Below, in pieces: positions 4,786 to 6,591 of a DNA stretch of 6,591 bases. The DNA comes from Sedimentisphaerales bacterium. GTDB lineage: Bacteria; Planctomycetota; Phycisphaerae; Sedimentisphaerales; SM23-30. Each line of letters begins with the position of its first letter. Position 1 is the first letter of the stretch. Position numbers and translations under genes: made by a program. The DNA is taken from NCBI GenBank assembly GCA_030634605.1, contig DAOWAK010000070.1, positions 1-6,591 of the forward strand. The letters are read 5' to 3'. The notes beneath the pieces are model-generated. The model worked only from the letters and a program-made list of their open reading frames with translations, was not told the origin of the DNA and did not search any database.

Positions 4786-4819
4786 TTGACAGACTGCCGG
4801 AATGATGTGACAATATAAT
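4786..4819 (+). promoter_or_regulatory. Promoter-like region of the sigma factor gene, unusual spacing
   Basis: A perfect -35 hexamer TTGACA (4786-4791) and a perfect TATAAT (4814-4819) are both present but are 22 bases apart, beyond the usual 16-19. At the standard 17-base spacing the sequence is GACAAT (4809-4814), four of six matches. Either this weaker -10 is used, or an activator or a different sigma factor serves the site. The start of transcription would lie about 35-45 bases before the ATG. Confidence 0.45.
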
Positions 4820-4849
4820 ATAGAAGGATTGGCTCAGTTTCAAAGTCTC

Positions 4850-4854
4850 AGGAG
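4850..4854 (+). promoter_or_regulatory. Ribosome binding site of the sigma factor gene
   Basis: AGGAG lies seven bases before the ATG at 4862 and supports that start; the next in-frame ATG is more than 200 bases downstream. Confidence 0.7.
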
Positions 4855-4861
4855 CCAGGTT

Positions 4862-6591
4862 ATGGCCCAGTTGAAGTGTGAAAATTTACGCGAATTGTTG
4901 AAACAGTCGAAATACGTCCCCCAAAAGCAACGACTGATCCAGTTGAACGCCTGTGAAACCCTCATCCGGATTATCAGACCTCAAACAGAATATCCCTGGG
5001 AATTTGTCTGTTTTCACATCACCGGTTATCGGCCCCGAAATTATGTCCTTCAGGACAGCTATTCTTATACCAATTTGGTCCACGACCTACCAATTTTCGC
5101 CGCTGAACTGTCGTGGGACATGGAAATCCCCGCCACCCAATTTAAGGGCAAAAAGGCATACACTGTAGAAACCTTGGCACAGCGGTTCGGAGTTTGTCAG
5201 AAAACCATTAACCGTTGGCGCAACGACGGTCTGATCGGCCGTTATATGCGGCTCGACAACGGCAGAAAACGACTGGTTTTCCTGGCTGCCGGAGTTGACC
5301 ATTATATCAAAAACCATCAGGATCAGGTCCGTCGAGGCAGGCAATTTTCGCAGATTGATCCTCATGAACGACGAAAAATCATCCATACTCTGGAAAAATT
5401 TTCACGTTTCTGCCCCGACCGACGCTCCGAAGCTATCAAACGCACAGCCCGGCGGTACCAACGCTCAAACGAATCCATCAGAAAAATCCTCTCAGATCAC
5501 GAACAGCTAACCGTCAAAACCAGGCTCTTTGAAAAACGGCCGGACTTTATCAAAGCCGACCAGAGAGCACAAATTGCTGATTTGTTCGCTCAGGGCATTT
5601 CCGTCAAAGAACTAATGGCCCGTTTCTCCCGGAGCAAATCCAACATCTATCGCGCCCTGAACATCCACTGGGCTCAGCTGCTTAACCTTAGCAGGATTGA
5701 ATACATTCCCAGCCATGAATTTTCAGATCCATCAATCAAAATGAAAACCCTCTCTGTTCCTGACGATTTGTTTGAAAGCCACGAACTTTTAAAATCCACT
5801 CCAAATGACCCGGATAGCGTTGTCGGTGAAGATAAAGTATCTGGAAAACAAAGAGAAAAGCCCGTCGACGACATGGAAAGCTATTGGCAGGACATCCACG
5901 CCGGCCAACTGTTGACCCAGCGTCAGGAAGCGTTTTTGTTTCGCAAATACAATTATCTGAAATACCTGACCGACGAATTGCGCCGCAATATCAACCTTAA
6001 AAACCCCCGCGGTACCCAGATACGCCAAGCACAGCAATACCTCCGTCAGGCCGAGCAGATCAAGGATTGGCTGATCCGTTCAAACCTGCGTCTGGTTGTC
6101 AGTGTCGCCCGCAAACACACCCGCCGGGAATCGGAATTGCTGGAACTCATCAGCGAGGGCAATCTGGCAGTAATGAACGCGGTAGAAAAATTCGATTACT
6201 CACGGGGTTTCAAATTTTCGACCTATGCCACCTGGGCCATAGTCAAGCGGTTTGCAACCTATCGCACAAAATTAAGCAAACGATCCCGCCAGATAATTCA
6301 GGCGGTCGAGCAGGAACCCCTGGAAGTTGCCCAGGACCTGCGGGTCGAACCCAGCATGGTAGTTGCGGTCGAATCGGCGCGGAAAAGTTTGTTTGACGTG
6401 ATGAGAGACACACTGGAGCAGCGTGAACAAACGATTGTGCAGGAGCATTTCGGCCTGGACGAACAGCAAAAAGTTCCCGGCCTGCGCAAAGCCAAAAGCC
6501 TCAGCCAAATCGCCGCCCTGGTGGGATTAAGCAAAGAGCGGGTCCGACAGATTGAGTTGCTGGCGCTGCAAAAGCTCCGCAAAGTGCTCAC
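4862..6591 (+). CDS. Sigma-70 family RNA polymerase sigma factor with N-terminal helix-turn-helix modules, 3' end outside window
   Basis: A single frame of 576 codons runs from ATG 4862 to two bases before the window edge. The C-terminal half is a sigma-70 factor: region 1.2/2.1 from about 349 (LLTQRQEAFLFRKYNYLKYL), region 2.1-2.2 around SNLRLVVSVARKHT (407-420), region 2.3 with LISEGNLAVMNAVEKFDYSRG (about 429-449), FSTYATW (452-458), and region 4.2 with LSQIAALVGLSKERVRQIE (547-565) and KLRKVL (571-576). The 340-residue front half has a MerR/excisionase-like HTH at 100-149 (YTVETLAQRFGV...TINRWRNDGLIG...LVFLAAGVDHYI). Two further HTH-like segments lie at about 190-210 and 234-266 (IADLFAQGISVKELMARFSRS...IYRAL), then an acidic linker at about 285-340. 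Region 2.4 after ATW reads AIVKRFATYRTK, far from canonical WIRQAITRA, and region 3 is reduced. Region 4.2 keeps the ER..RQIE core. Probably an alternative sigma factor acting in the cytoplasm; only a short C-terminus should be missing. I recall similar HTH-plus-sigma proteins in planctomycetes, but cannot verify the subfamily. Confidence 0.92.
   Translation, partial: MAQLKCENLRELLKQSKYVPQKQRLIQLNACETLIRIIRPQTEYPWEFVCFHITGYRPRNYVLQDSYSYTNLVHDLPIFAAELSWDMEIPATQFKGKKAYTVETLAQRFGVCQKTINRWRNDGLIGRYMRLDNGRKRLVFLAAGVDHYIKNHQDQVRRGRQFSQIDPHERRKIIHTLEKFSRFCPDRRSEAIKRTARRYQRSNESIRKILSDHEQLTVKTRLFEKRPDFIKADQRAQIADLFAQGISVKELMARFSRSKSNIYRALNIHWAQLLNLSRIEYIPSHEFSDPSIKMKTLSVPDDLFESHELLKSTPNDPDSVVGEDKVSGKQREKPVDDMESYWQDIHAGQLLTQRQEAFLFRKYNYLKYLTDELRRNINLKNPRGTQIRQAQQYLRQAEQIKDWLIRSNLRLVVSVARKHTRRESELLELISEGNLAVMNAVEKFDYSRGFKFSTYATWAIVKRFATYRTKLSKRSRQIIQAVEQEPLEVAQDLRVEPSMVVAVESARKSLFDVMRDTLEQREQTIVQEHFGLDEQQKVPGLRKAKSLSQIAALVGLSKERVRQIELLALQKLRKVL

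Overview
The window looks like chromosomal DNA from a bacterium, most probably a planctomycete (Phycisphaerae-like). Two things suggest this. The partial sigma factor on the right carries several helix-turn-helix (HTH) segments ahead of its sigma-70 domains, a layout I associate with Planctomycetota. The ribosomal block on the left runs rpsP-trmD-rplS with no rimM. The taxonomic call is inference from remembered family features, not from a database search.

Positions 1-3857, minus strand: six co-directional genes that read right to left as ffh, a 105-codon gene of unknown function, rpsP, trmD, rplS and a yraN-type gene cut by the left edge. The gaps are 30, 89, 34, 51 and about 151 bp, so this is probably one transcription unit, with a weak hairpin before rpsP. 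Its products serve translation and protein export: the SRP GTPase, ribosomal proteins S16 and L19, and the tRNA m1G37 methyltransferase. Three of the six genes use non-ATG starts (ffh GTG, the 105-codon gene TTG, rpsP GTG). TrmD has an in-frame 9-bp triplication in its interdomain linker and Glu in place of the usual catalytic Asp169. A plausible promoter for the unit lies at 4014-4042, and a REP-like GTAG hairpin sits in its leader.

Positions 3858-4861: about 1 kb with no convincing gene. The best-supported feature is a nested pair of small transposon-derived elements. A 136-bp element has IS66-type ends (GTAAGCGTTCAC) and a perfect 8-bp target duplication (GCAAAAAC). It sits inside a roughly 96-bp element bounded by GAGGCTGTGTC inverted repeats. 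Further right are a bulged hairpin (4520-4568), an AT-rich block with short repeats, and a promoter-like region in front of the sigma gene.

Positions 4862-6591, plus strand: one open frame of 576 codons running off the right edge. It encodes a sigma-70 family factor with a MerR/excisionase-like HTH, probably two more HTH segments, then sigma regions 1.2-2 and 4. Region 2.4 is unusual while region 4.2 is close to canonical, which suggests an alternative sigma factor with altered -10 recognition. It is transcribed divergently from the ffh unit and shows no obvious functional link to it.
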